From Lachnospiraceae bacterium (lineage in GTDB: Bacteria > Bacillota > Clostridia > Lachnospirales > Lachnospiraceae), in NCBI GenBank assembly GCA_910575075.1, contig CAJTCY010000012.1, positions 1 to 64,000 on the forward strand: a stretch of DNA of 64,000 nucleotides, given 5' to 3'. Under the pieces are notes generated by a model, which was given only the letters and a program-made list of their open reading frames with translations, searched no databases and was not told where the DNA came from. Within the stretch, counting starts at the first letter, position 1. Every line of letters begins with the position of its first letter. Both the position numbers and the translations under genes were made by a program. Of the stretch, positions 15,969 through 24,331 are shown piece by piece.

Positions 15969-17927
15969 GTGAAAGCGAAAAGAAGCATCAGCGGTAAAAT
16001 ACTGGTTACCACTATTTTTATTGTAATGCTTTTGGCAGCGGTACTGGTTTCTTTGATGTCACGTTCTATGACATCTTTGACAAAGACTATTTTATCCAAT
16101 GTACTGCCGTCTATGACAAAAACAGCATCCCAGAGTGTTGAAGGAAATATTCATGTTCTTGCAGACCGTATGATAATGATCAGCGGCAATGAAATTATGA
16201 CCAGTGCAGAGAGCAAAGAAAGTGAGAAACTGACAGTGTTAGAAAATGCTGCCTCTGGCATAGAATTTATGTGGCTGGGGCTGTATGATGCCCAGGGGAA
16301 ACTGTATGTGGGCGCAGATTCCTGCCCAGAGTCACTGCAGGAACGGAAAATATTCTCATTAATGCAGGAAACTCAGAATGTAGTGGTGGATGATGTTGAT
16401 GCCAGCAGGGGAGAGTTAGAACTTGCGGTGGGAAAGCCTGTTATGGACGCAGAGGGGGAACTGCTGTACTATCTCGTAGGGAGCTATAAGTATGAGGTAT
16501 TAAATGATGTGCTGAACAGTATCAACATCAGTGCCAATGGAGAGGCATTTATTGTCAATGCAGATGGCTGTGTTATGGGGAACCGTAATACAGAACTGGT
16601 TTATGATAAAATAGATCTTGCAGAATATACTGGCTCTGAGAAGCTGGAAGATAAGGTTGTTTCAGGCGAAACAGGGATCATGACGTTAAAACAGGGCAAA
16701 GATGTGAAACTGGCCAGCTATGTGCCTGTCAATGGCACTAATTGGTATCTGGCAATTATAGTACCAAGCAGTGATTTTATGGGACCTGCACAGAACAGTA
16801 TTATGATAGGCATTATCCTTACAGTAATCATGATTATTTTTGCGATCATGATTATCGTAGGATTTTCTTCAAAAATCCGCAAATCCTTAAAGACAGTTAC
16901 CAATCGAATTGAATTGCTGGAAAAAGGAGATCTGAAGACGCCGGCAGATATTATTCAGACCAAAGATGAGACACAGGTATTATCAGTAGCGCTGAACAGT
17001 ACAATTTCAGGAATTAATGGCTATATTTCACAGTTGTCAGCAGTATTGTCCAGTCTTTCAGAAGGAAATTTTGATGTGTCTATTGATGAAGAATTTCAGG
17101 GAGATTTCGTTCAGATCAAGGATGAGCTGGAGAAAATTATATTATCTTTAAATACGATGTTAAGGTCTGTACAGAAGTCTTCAGCAGAAGTATTGCATAC
17201 GGCCAAGACAGTATCGGAAAGCTCGGCTATGGTACATAATGGTTCTACTGAGCAGTCTAACTCTTTGATGATGCTTACAGAAGAGACGAAAGCGATTGAA
17301 GAAAATATTCGTCAGGTCAATGAGAATACCATAAGGGCCGGAGAACTGATGGAGAAGGCGAAGGAAAGCCTGGGTACTGGCGGTGAGAATATGAAGAATC
17401 TTTTGGACGCCATGGAGGACATACATGAAAACGCCGTTGAGATTAATAAAGTCAACAAGCTGCTGGAAGATATTGCGCAGCAGACTAATATTTTGGCGCT
17501 GAATGCTTCTGTTGAAGCCAGCAGGGCAGGAGAAATGGGCAAAGGGTTTGCGGTAGTTGCCGCAGAAGTACGCAGCCTTGCGGCACAGAGTACGGATTCG
17601 GCGCATCATGCCGCAGAGGTAATCACCAATTCTCAGTACGCAATTCAGCATGGTGTGCGGTATGCGAAACAGGCGGCGGAATCTTTTGAGGAGATTGAGT
17701 CTGTTTCCAATGAAATTTCAGATATTACAGAACGTCTTGGCAAAGCAGTGACGGTTCAGAAAGACTCTCTTGAAAATATGACCGAGCAGATTGAACAGAT
17801 TAATGATTTTGCGCAGAAGAATTTGGATGCAAGTTATGAGAGCGCGACAGCAAGCCAGAAATTAAACCGTCAGGCAGAAGAACTGCAGGGCGTATCAGAA
17901 CGTTTCCGGTTAAGGAGGGGCAGATAA
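15969..17927 (+). CDS. Methyl-accepting chemotaxis protein
   Basis: Transmembrane chemoreceptor of 652 residues. It has an N-terminal membrane helix (about 9-31), an extracellular Cache-type sensor (about 35-270, ending PVNGTNWYLAIIVP), a second helix (about 277-300), HAMP-like helices (about 300-410, apparently two repeats), and the cytoplasmic signalling hairpin with the near-invariant tip IAQQTNILALNASVEASRAGE. It would control CheA through CheW; no che genes are in the window. The start is GTG 15969, with AGGAGGAAGG just upstream. It ends 1 bp before the lipoprotein gene, so the two are one transcription unit. Confidence 0.95.
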   Translation: MKAKRSISGKILVTTIFIVMLLAAVLVSLMSRSMTSLTKTILSNVLPSMTKTASQSVEGNIHVLADRMIMISGNEIMTSAESKESEKLTVLENAASGIEFMWLGLYDAQGKLYVGADSCPESLQERKIFSLMQETQNVVVDDVDASRGELELAVGKPVMDAEGELLYYLVGSYKYEVLNDVLNSINISANGEAFIVNADGCVMGNRNTELVYDKIDLAEYTGSEKLEDKVVSGETGIMTLKQGKDVKLASYVPVNGTNWYLAIIVPSSDFMGPAQNSIMIGIILTVIMIIFAIMIIVGFSSKIRKSLKTVTNRIELLEKGDLKTPADIIQTKDETQVLSVALNSTISGINGYISQLSAVLSSLSEGNFDVSIDEEFQGDFVQIKDELEKIILSLNTMLRSVQKSSAEVLHTAKTVSESSAMVHNGSTEQSNSLMMLTEETKAIEENIRQVNENTIRAGELMEKAKESLGTGGENMKNLLDAMEDIHENAVEINKVNKLLEDIAQQTNILALNASVEASRAGEMGKGFAVVAAEVRSLAAQSTDSAHHAAEVITNSQYAIQHGVRYAKQAAESFEEIESVSNEISDITERLGKAVTVQKDSLENMTEQIEQINDFAQKNLDASYESATASQKLNRQAEELQGVSERFRLRRGR

Positions 17928-17928
17928 T

Positions 17929-18393
17929 ATGAAAAAATGTGGAATTTTTGGAATATTGCTGGGACTGTTTGTATGTATGATGGTTTGCGGATGTGGAAAC
18001 AGCAAGGAGGATAATGAGTTTAAAGATGGATATTATACTGCTGTTATGTCAGATTACAGCTTTGGATGGAAAGAGTATGTTACCATCTGTGTGATGAAAC
18101 ATGAAATTGTCAGTGTAGAGTATAATGCAAGGAACAAAGCCGGATTTATCAAATCCTGGGACAGTGCCTATATGCGCAATATGAATTCTGTCATGGGGAT
18201 ATATCCCAACCGTTATACCCGGGATTATGCGGCGCAGCTTCTGGGGACGAAAGACACAGAGGAAATTGACCTTCTGACAGGGGCAACTAATTCCGGAAAT
18301 AATTTCCGCAGACTGTCGGCGGCATTGCTGGAAAGCGCCAGAACCGGGAATACAGAGATCCAGGTGGTGGAGACAGAACCTTCAGAGGAATAA
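17929..18393 (+). CDS. FMN-binding-domain lipoprotein
   Basis: Small exported protein of 154 residues. A hydrophobic signal ends with lipobox VCGC (lipidated Cys22). The body resembles the FMN-binding domain found in NqrC, RnfG and PplA: an early DGYYTA strand and the motif DLLTGATNS (114-122), which fits the ApbE flavinylation pattern Dxx(S/T)GAxx(S/T), making Ser122 the likely FMN attachment site. It would therefore be a membrane-tethered redox carrier. It directly follows the chemoreceptor (1-bp gap), an unusual pairing. Flavinylation is inferred from the motif; ApbE is not in the window. Confidence 0.78.
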   Translation: MKKCGIFGILLGLFVCMMVCGCGNSKEDNEFKDGYYTAVMSDYSFGWKEYVTICVMKHEIVSVEYNARNKAGFIKSWDSAYMRNMNSVMGIYPNRYTRDYAAQLLGTKDTEEIDLLTGATNSGNNFRRLSAALLESARTGNTEIQVVETEPSEE

Positions 18394-18465
18394 CAATTAA
18401 TATTGTACGGATGTCTATGGTATTTCAGAGGTATAATTTGTGTTGGCATTGCATAAAATAATGTT

Positions 18466-18681
18466 ACAAAGAAAATTTGAGTTTCCTCATTTTTAACAAC
18501 AACCGATATTTTCGTACCAAAAGGTCTTGCTGCCTTTGGCAGCATAGACATCTTGCACAAAAAGTGTCCGGAAAGCCAGCTTTCCATAGCACTTTTCTGT
18601 GCAAAGTGTTTCCATCACTTTGTGCTGGAAACCTTTTGGTACTATAAAACCAAAAAATGGGGAAACTCAAGACAAAGAAAA
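18466..18681. repeat. Family A palindromic element, copy 2, with 10-bp target duplication
   Basis: The 196-bp element (18476-18671) has inverted termini TTTGAGTTTCC and GGAAACTCAA and inner inverted segments beginning GTACCAAAAGG. A perfect direct repeat ACAAAGAAAA flanks it (18466-18475 and 18672-18681). It has no coding capacity; its short open frames are not genes. It inserted immediately upstream of the initiator tRNA promoter. Confidence 0.92.
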
Positions 18682-18684
18682 AAT

Positions 18685-18713
18685 TTGACATTTTCCATGA
18701 TTTGGAATATAAT
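18685..18713 (+). promoter_or_regulatory. Perfect-consensus promoter of tRNA-fMet
   Basis: TTGACA (18685-18690) and TATAAT (18708-18713) separated by exactly 17 bp. The tRNA begins 12 nt after the -10. Confidence 0.92.
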
Positions 18714-18725
18714 AGACTTCGTTGA

Positions 18726-18799
18726 CGCGGGGTGGAGCAGTCTGGAAGCTCGTCGGGCTCATAACCCGAAGGCCGCAGGTTCAAATCCTGCCCCCGCAA
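18726..18799 (+). tRNA. Initiator tRNA-Met (fMet), anticodon CAT
   Basis: A 74-nt cloverleaf. The acceptor arms CGCGGGG and CCCCGCA leave the first base pair as a C-A mismatch, the hallmark of bacterial initiator tRNA. The anticodon stem has three consecutive G-C pairs (TCGGG / CCCGA) around CTCATAA with anticodon CAT at 18760-18762, again initiator-specific. The T arm carries GGTTCAAATCC. The 3' CCA is not encoded. Confidence 0.96.
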
Positions 18800-18807
18800 T
18801 TTAAACG

Positions 18808-18836
18808 GCAGTAACCACATGGTTGCTGCTATTTTT
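18808..18836 (+). terminator. Terminator after tRNA-fMet
   Basis: GCAG-t-AACCA pairs with TGGTT-g-CTGC and is followed by TATTTTT. It ends 44 nt before the cysteine-synthase-like start, which must therefore have its own weak promoter or depend on read-through. Confidence 0.75.
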
Positions 18837-18880
18837 AAATACGCGCGGCAGTGCGCAATAAAAAAGAAGGCAGAAAAATT

Positions 18881-19810
18881 ATGATTTATCAAAATATTTT
18901 AGAAGCAATGGGAAACACACCGCTGATACGGCTCAACCATCTGGCGGAAGAGGACAGCGCGCAAATCCTTGTAAAGTTTGAAGGACTGAATGTAGGGGGC
19001 TCTATTAAGACCAGAACAGCGTATAATATGATTCAGGAGGCAGAAGACCAGGGACTGATTCAGGAAGACACCATTATTGTAGAGCCTACCAGCGGAAATC
19101 AGGGGATTGGCTTAGCTCTGGTGGGCGCTGTACGAGGATATCAGACTAAAATTATCATGCCTGATTCTGTCAGCGAGGAACGGCGTAAGCTGGTGAAGCA
19201 TTATGGTGCAGAAGTGATTCTGATTCACGATGCGGGAAATATCGGAGCTTGTATTGAAGAATGTCTTCAGACAGCCCTTGACATGGCGAGAGAAGATTCC
19301 AGGGTATTTGTGCCGCAGCAGTTTGAAAATCCGGCAAATCCTGCAGTACATAAGATTCAGACAGGTCTGGAGATATTAGAGCAGGTGGACGGCCCAATTC
19401 ATGGGTTCTGTTCTGGAATAGGGACAGGGGGAACTATTACAGGTGTGGGGGAAACATTAAAAGAGAAAAACCCAGACATGGAAATCTGGGCAGTAGAACC
19501 AGAACATGCGGCAATTCTCTCTGGAGGTTCTATCGGAACTCACCTTCAAATGGGAATCGGGGACGGACTGATTCCAGAGATTTTAAATCAGCAGATTTAT
19601 GATGAAGTCTGTATTATTACGGATGAAGAAGCACTTGAAACTTCCCGGCAGCTTGCTGCCCGGGAAGGAATCATGTGCGGGATTTCCAGCGGAACTAACG
19701 TGGCTGCCGCAATAAAACTTGCACGGAAACTCGGTGCTGGCAAGACCGTGGTTACCATACTGCCAGATACAGCAGAGAGATATTTTTCCACACCATTGTT
19801 TCAAGGATAG
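18881..19810 (+). CDS. Cysteine synthase-family PLP enzyme
   Basis: Fold-type II PLP enzyme of 309 residues, close to O-acetylserine sulfhydrylase (CysK). The Schiff-base lysine is K43 in GGSIKTR; typical CysK has PGGSVKDR, so the Pro and Asp are replaced. TSGNQGIGLA matches the substrate-binding loop TSGNTGIGLA with T to Q. SGIGTGGTITG binds the PLP phosphate and GISSGTNVAA is the C-terminal loop. The GTG at 18851 adds ten residues but lacks a good SD, whereas AAGAAGG precedes ATG 18881. The substitutions near the active site leave open a different beta-replacement reaction. It converges on the NlpC/P60 gene with an 8-bp gap. Confidence 0.88.
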   Translation: MIYQNILEAMGNTPLIRLNHLAEEDSAQILVKFEGLNVGGSIKTRTAYNMIQEAEDQGLIQEDTIIVEPTSGNQGIGLALVGAVRGYQTKIIMPDSVSEERRKLVKHYGAEVILIHDAGNIGACIEECLQTALDMAREDSRVFVPQQFENPANPAVHKIQTGLEILEQVDGPIHGFCSGIGTGGTITGVGETLKEKNPDMEIWAVEPEHAAILSGGSIGTHLQMGIGDGLIPEILNQQIYDEVCIITDEEALETSRQLAAREGIMCGISSGTNVAAAIKLARKLGAGKTVVTILPDTAERYFSTPLFQG

Positions 19811-19818
19811 AAAGATTG

Positions 19819-20667
19819 TCAGGCAGCCTGTGAAAACACGCTGCCTGCGGCATATAAACTCTCTGCCAGATCTGCCCGGTAATCAGAAGAAGCAGGATCT
19901 AAGCTGTTAATAACACAGCCATAGCTCTTTATGTTTCCGGTGGAATGAATGTATTTGCTGTTGCCCAGATAAATTGCCACATGTCCGGGAAAATACAGAA
20001 GATCTGCAGGTTTTAGCTGAGAAAATGGTATTTCCTGCACAGGATAGCCCTCTTGGATGGCTGCGTCACGGTAGATCGTAATGCCGCACATATAATAACT
20101 CATAAAGGCAAGCCCGGAGCAGTCAATCCCTTCGTGGGTCTTGCCGCCCCAGCGATACTGGGTGCCAAGATAAGATAAGGCATAATTTAAAACCAGAGAA
20201 CGAAGGCTATCCGTATCTTTTAAGCATTCCGGCGGCTGTGCAGATACGGCGATGGAGGGGAGATAGCCCAGACTGCCGTCTGCAAGCTTTATGCCCTGCC
20301 ATCCATCGCACGGACAGCCATAAGGGATGACCATGCTGCCCATAAAAAGGGTGGTGAGGACAGGCGCCTGTACTTTGGGAACGGCAAGCACGTCTGTAAG
20401 GCGCTGGGTGAGTCTGTAAGGCGATCGGGAATCATTCCATATAGAGAGTTCTTTTGGGGTCAGCTTTTGCACATCAGAACAATTAAGCCACCCGCTGTAA
20501 CCGTACTGGGTGGTGATTTTCAGGAAATTTCTCTGACGGCCGTCAACATTGAGGGTCCAGCCAGACAACAGTTCATCAGAAACCTCCTGTCCCAGAAGAC
20601 AGTGGTTATTTACAGAAATTGATTTATAAAGTGTTGCTTTGGGGACGGTGACAATCGCTTGCTGCAT
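19819..20667 (-). CDS. NlpC/P60 cysteine peptidase, YkfC-like
   Basis: Cysteine peptidase of 282 residues with an N-terminal SH3b-like region (about 1-140) and a C-terminal NlpC/P60 domain. Catalytic Cys183 is in GIDCSG and His229 in PGHV, with polar His241. There is no signal peptide, so it is cytoplasmic, like YkfC-type gamma-D-Glu-L-diamino acid endopeptidases that recycle murein tripeptides. GGAGG lies just upstream of the start. It follows the M19 dipeptidase gene by 20 bp, which supports a shared role in wall-peptide breakdown. The last codons form an inverted repeat (CAGGCAGC and its complement) that may act as a terminator for both convergent genes. Confidence 0.88.
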   Translation of the reverse strand: MQQAIVTVPKATLYKSISVNNHCLLGQEVSDELLSGWTLNVDGRQRNFLKITTQYGYSGWLNCSDVQKLTPKELSIWNDSRSPYRLTQRLTDVLAVPKVQAPVLTTLFMGSMVIPYGCPCDGWQGIKLADGSLGYLPSIAVSAQPPECLKDTDSLRSLVLNYALSYLGTQYRWGGKTHEGIDCSGLAFMSYYMCGITIYRDAAIQEGYPVQEIPFSQLKPADLLYFPGHVAIYLGNSKYIHSTGNIKSYGCVINSLDPASSDYRADLAESLYAAGSVFSQAA

Positions 20668-20687
20668 AAAACCTCCTATCGTTTTCT

Positions 20688-21716
20688 TTACAATAATTCA
20701 TGATAAAAATCTAAGACATTTCGATAAAAAATCTGATCTATTTCATGTTCGTGGAACCCACATTTTGTTAACTCATGTGCCAGTAATTCCATATGGCTGC
20801 AGTTTTTCAGCTCCAGATGATCGTCTATGCCGTCAAAATCGGAGCCGAGACCTATACAGGATATGCCGCCCAGGCCTGCGATATGCCGGATGTGTATAGC
20901 AATGTCTTTCACACGGCTGAAATAGAGATCCCCTCTGTCTGGGATGCCTGAGAGAAAAGGGCCATAATAATTCACTCCAATAACACCGCCCTTTTTTGCA
21001 ATGCTGCGAATCAGATGATCTGGAAGGTTGCGCCCTCTCTGGCAGCGGCTGCGGGCATTGGAGTGGCTGGCGCAAAATGGTTTTTTGGCTATTTGACATA
21101 CGTCCTTAATTCCCTGGTCTGATAAATGTGACACATCTGCTATCATGCCAAGATGCTCCATCTGTGCCAGAAATTCTCTGCCCAGGGGCGTCAGCCCTTT
21201 TTCACTGCGGGAATAGTCCATAAGATCATTTTCAGCATGTTCTGAAACAGGATGGTATTTTAACCGGCAGAAGGGAGCTGGTTCTGCCGGATATCCAAGA
21301 CTGTTGGGAAAATTCCAGGTAAAAGTCATCATCCGTACGCCAAGATCATAAAATTCCTGCAGCTTTTCCAGGTCTGCGCAGCAGGCTTCCCCCTCTTCCA
21401 AAGTCAGCAGAGCGGACATTTTTCCTTTTTGTTCATTTGACTTAATTTCAGAATAGGAAGTAACGGGTGAAATGAGATCAGAATTTTTATCCATTTCTTC
21501 TTGAAATATGGTAAACTGACTGCAAAATGTCCCATATGGGCAGGCGGTTTCACCGAGATCAATAAAAAGAGCAAAGTTCTGCAGAAGATAATTTGCCTGT
21601 TTCATTTTTAATAAGTCTACCTGAAAAGAGTTTTCCCGGAGATTTGCCTCTTTTTTCTGTTTTCGCTCCTGATAGATCCGGGAAATCGTGTCGCAATGCA
21701 TATCAATAATTTTCAT
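20688..21716 (-). CDS. M19 family (renal dipeptidase-type) dipeptidase
   Basis: Zinc dipeptidase of 342 residues with the M19 signatures: DMHCDT at residues 5-10 (metal ligands H7, D9), TLEEGEA (metal-bridging Glu), ADVSHL, SHSNARS and GLGSDFDGI. It has no signal peptide. Such enzymes cleave dipeptides, including D-amino-acid-containing ones. AGGAGA precedes the start. With the downstream NlpC/P60 gene it forms a two-gene unit that could process murein peptides in the cytoplasm. Confidence 0.93.
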   Translation of the reverse strand: MKIIDMHCDTISRIYQERKQKKEANLRENSFQVDLLKMKQANYLLQNFALFIDLGETACPYGTFCSQFTIFQEEMDKNSDLISPVTSYSEIKSNEQKGKMSALLTLEEGEACCADLEKLQEFYDLGVRMMTFTWNFPNSLGYPAEPAPFCRLKYHPVSEHAENDLMDYSRSEKGLTPLGREFLAQMEHLGMIADVSHLSDQGIKDVCQIAKKPFCASHSNARSRCQRGRNLPDHLIRSIAKKGGVIGVNYYGPFLSGIPDRGDLYFSRVKDIAIHIRHIAGLGGISCIGLGSDFDGIDDHLELKNCSHMELLAHELTKCGFHEHEIDQIFYRNVLDFYHELL

Positions 21717-21892
21717 CTGTTGTCTCCTGTAAATTAGATCGTATTTAAAATTATGAAAAATGTGATAGATATAGTATATATTTTTTGGAGAAAAATGAAT
21801 CGTTTTATCGTTATATAGATTGTAAGAATTTTGTAAGGTAATTTTATATTTTTTTTAAGAAAAATGGCGTAAGATAAAAATTGATAATATTG

Positions 21893-21920
21893 GAAAAGGC
21901 AATTACCTAGAAAAGGCAAT
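21893..21920. repeat. Family B footprint (11-bp flanking repeat)
   Basis: The family B terminal hexamer TACCTA (21904-21909) is flanked by a perfect direct repeat GAAAAGGCAAT (21893-21903 and 21910-21920). This looks like a target duplication left after loss of an element. It lies 32 nt upstream of the exporter ATPase start. Confidence 0.6.
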
Positions 21921-21941
21921 GACAGAAAGGAAGGAAACGCA

Positions 21942-22649
21942 TTGGATAATTTGATTAAGGTACAGGATATGTGCAAAATATATAATCCTGGTGAGAACGA
22001 AGTGCGTGCACTGGATCATGTGAATCTGGAAATTCAGAGAGGAGAATTTGTAGCCATTATCGGACATTCTGGTTCGGGAAAATCTACGCTCATGAATATG
22101 CTGGGATGTTTGGATGTACCTACCTCCGGTACCTATTATCTGAATGGTAAAGACGTTTCGTCACTGAAAGATAATCAGTTGTCAGAAATAAGAAACCAGG
22201 AGATTGGATTTATTTTTCAGGGATTTAACCTGATTGCTAATCTGACAGCGCTGGAAAATGTGGAACTCCCTCTGATTTATCGGGGAATTGGCAGAAGCCA
22301 GCGTCATAAACTGGCAAAAGAGGCTTTGATTCGGGTAGGCCTGGAGAAAAGGATAGATCATAAGCCTTCAGAGATGTCAGGAGGACAGCAACAGAGAGTG
22401 GCAATTGCCCGGGCGATTGCAGCAGAACCGCCGGTGATTCTTGCCGACGAGCCCACAGGAAATCTGGACTCAGCGTCTACAGGAGAAATCATGGATATTT
22501 TAAAAGGGCTTCACGGTTTGGGGCGCAGTGTCATATTGATTACGCATGATAATGAGATTGCCGATCAGGCGAAGCGGGTAGTCCGTATTCTGGACGGCAG
22601 AATTGTGGAAGACTATCGTAATTCGGAAAAGAAAGCACAGGAGGCATAG
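21942..22649 (+). CDS. MacB/LolD-type ABC transporter ATP-binding protein
   Basis: ATPase of 235 residues with Walker [10 protein letters not shown], signature MSGGQQQR, Walker [13 protein letters not shown] and the His switch ITHD. It belongs to the family that drives MacB/LolCDE/FtsE-type mechanotransmission rather than solute import. The start is TTG 21942 with GGAAGG about 8 nt before. It is followed 2 bp later by an HlyD-like adaptor and then a MacB-type permease, so the three make one export complex. Confidence 0.95.
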   Translation: MDNLIKVQDMCKIYNPGENEVRALDHVNLEIQRGEFVAIIGHSGSGKSTLMNMLGCLDVPTSGTYYLNGKDVSSLKDNQLSEIRNQEIGFIFQGFNLIANLTALENVELPLIYRGIGRSQRHKLAKEALIRVGLEKRIDHKPSEMSGGQQQRVAIARAIAAEPPVILADEPTGNLDSASTGEIMDILKGLHGLGRSVILITHDNEIADQAKRVVRILDGRIVEDYRNSEKKAQEA

Positions 22650-22651
22650 CT

Positions 22652-24316
22652 ATGAAGAAGAAAAAACTATTGAAAATTGTCATACCGGCAGCAGTGATAG
22701 TGGTAATCGGCGGGGTGACGGTATTGAATAAGGCGGCAAACGCTGGAAGAGAGCTGGCGGAGGCCATGACTGTGGAAGCCATGACGGTTGAGACGGGGGA
22801 TGTGACAGAGACGGTAGAAACCAACGGTACGGTAGTCAGCGGCCAGCAGAAGGTGATTTTTTCTCCGGTAAATGCGAATGTGAGTATGGCTGATTTCCAG
22901 GTGGGAGATCTGGTGAAGGCAGGCACACCCCTGGTATCTTTTGATTTGAAGGATCTGGAGGAACAGAATCAGAAGGCGGAACTGACAGTGAGAGCGAACG
23001 AGTTAAGCTATCAGGACAGTGTGAATAAATCCAATGAAGCTGCAAGCCGCCAGGCCGCCGCAAGAAACCAGGCGGCAGCCCTGCAGGCGCAGGTAAATGC
23101 TAAGACGCAGGAAGTAGAAAATCTTACCAGCGCCCTGACAGGCGCGGCAGATCAGCAGGCAGCGGCGCAGCAGCAGGAATCAGCGAAGATAGGAAATCAA
23201 ATGGAAGATTTACAGAAACAGCTGAAGACGGCGCAGAATGAACTGCAGGCGGCAAAAAAAGCTTATGAAAAGGCAGCCTTTGCACAGCAGACAGCACAGG
23301 TGAATTTTGACGCGGCAGCAGCAGCGGCAGAAAATGATATCCAGGGTCTTGAAGACGCAAGAAAAGAACTGAATCAGGCAAACGAGGACCTGGCAGACGC
23401 AAAGAATAACTATGAGAAAAAGCAGCAGGAAATGGAAGGGCTGGAAGAGCAGATGGAAGACCTGCAGGCATCTCTTTTGAAATATGAAGGAGACCAGGGG
23501 ACGGATATGGAGCTGCAGCAGAGACTTCAGACAGCGCAGTCTGAACTTGCAGAATTAAAAGGAAATTTAGAAAGCCAGAAAGCCATCGCAGAGGGAGACA
23601 GCGGCGCTTTGAGCAGTGCGGCAAGAGAACAGATGAGGACCAATAATAATCTTGCCGAGTTGGAGAGTAAATCTATTGAAGAGCTGATTGCGGAAGGCAG
23701 AAAGGGTATATCAGCAGAATTTGACGGGGTGATCTCTGATAAACAGATTATGGAGGGAGCTTTGGTTACCCAGGGAATGCAGCTTTTTACTCTGCAGAGC
23801 ATTGAGGATGTGAATGTGGAGGTTACTCTTTCCAAAAATGTCTATGAGAAGGTGAAAGAAGGACAGAAGGCAGAGATTACATTTGCCGGCCAGACCTATC
23901 AGGGTACGGTAAAGCGCATCAGCCGAATTGCATCAGCCGGAATGTCAGGCAGCAATCAGGCAGCAGTATCTTCTGCATCTGTTATGGCGACAGTTCATAT
24001 TGATAACCCAGACGAGAATATTTTTCTGGGCGTAGATGCCAAAGTGACCATTCAGGCGGCAGAAGCCAGAGACGTTCTGGTTCTGCCTACAGAGGCAGTG
24101 AATATCGGCAAAGATGGAACGTTTTGCTGGGTTCATGAAGATGGTGTAATGAAAAAGCGCAGCATTACCACAGGCGTGACGTCAGATGACTGTGCGGAAA
24201 TTACACAGGGCATTGATGAAGGTGAGCAGGTAATTCCAGATCCAGGAAATCATGAGGAAGGAGATTCTATCACTGTAACAGAGAAGCAGGAAGAGGAAGT
24301 TATTGAGACAGAGTAG
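22652..24316 (+). CDS. HlyD/RND-type adaptor of the MacAB-like exporter
   Basis: Membrane-fusion-type subunit of 554 residues. A single N-terminal membrane helix (about 6-25) precedes a split lipoyl/barrel domain (about 40-100 and 345-400). Between them is a long alanine- and glutamine-rich coiled coil (about 110-335). In a Gram-positive the adaptor is thought to reach from the membrane into the wall, as in YknX-type systems. It ends in an acidic tail. Its place between the ATPase and permease genes fixes the assignment. The cargo is unknown; antimicrobial peptides are common for the family. Confidence 0.93.
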   Translation: MKKKKLLKIVIPAAVIVVIGGVTVLNKAANAGRELAEAMTVEAMTVETGDVTETVETNGTVVSGQQKVIFSPVNANVSMADFQVGDLVKAGTPLVSFDLKDLEEQNQKAELTVRANELSYQDSVNKSNEAASRQAAARNQAAALQAQVNAKTQEVENLTSALTGAADQQAAAQQQESAKIGNQMEDLQKQLKTAQNELQAAKKAYEKAAFAQQTAQVNFDAAAAAAENDIQGLEDARKELNQANEDLADAKNNYEKKQQEMEGLEEQMEDLQASLLKYEGDQGTDMELQQRLQTAQSELAELKGNLESQKAIAEGDSGALSSAAREQMRTNNNLAELESKSIEELIAEGRKGISAEFDGVISDKQIMEGALVTQGMQLFTLQSIEDVNVEVTLSKNVYEKVKEGQKAEITFAGQTYQGTVKRISRIASAGMSGSNQAAVSSASVMATVHIDNPDENIFLGVDAKVTIQAAEARDVLVLPTEAVNIGKDGTFCWVHEDGVMKKRSITTGVTSDDCAEITQGIDEGEQVIPDPGNHEEGDSITVTEKQEEEVIETE

Positions 24317-24331
24317 AGAAAAGAGGAAATC

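Noticed and set aside
18553-18804. 83-codon frame across the family A element and tRNA
   Set aside because: It overlaps a clear tRNA and a mobile repeat and has no SD.
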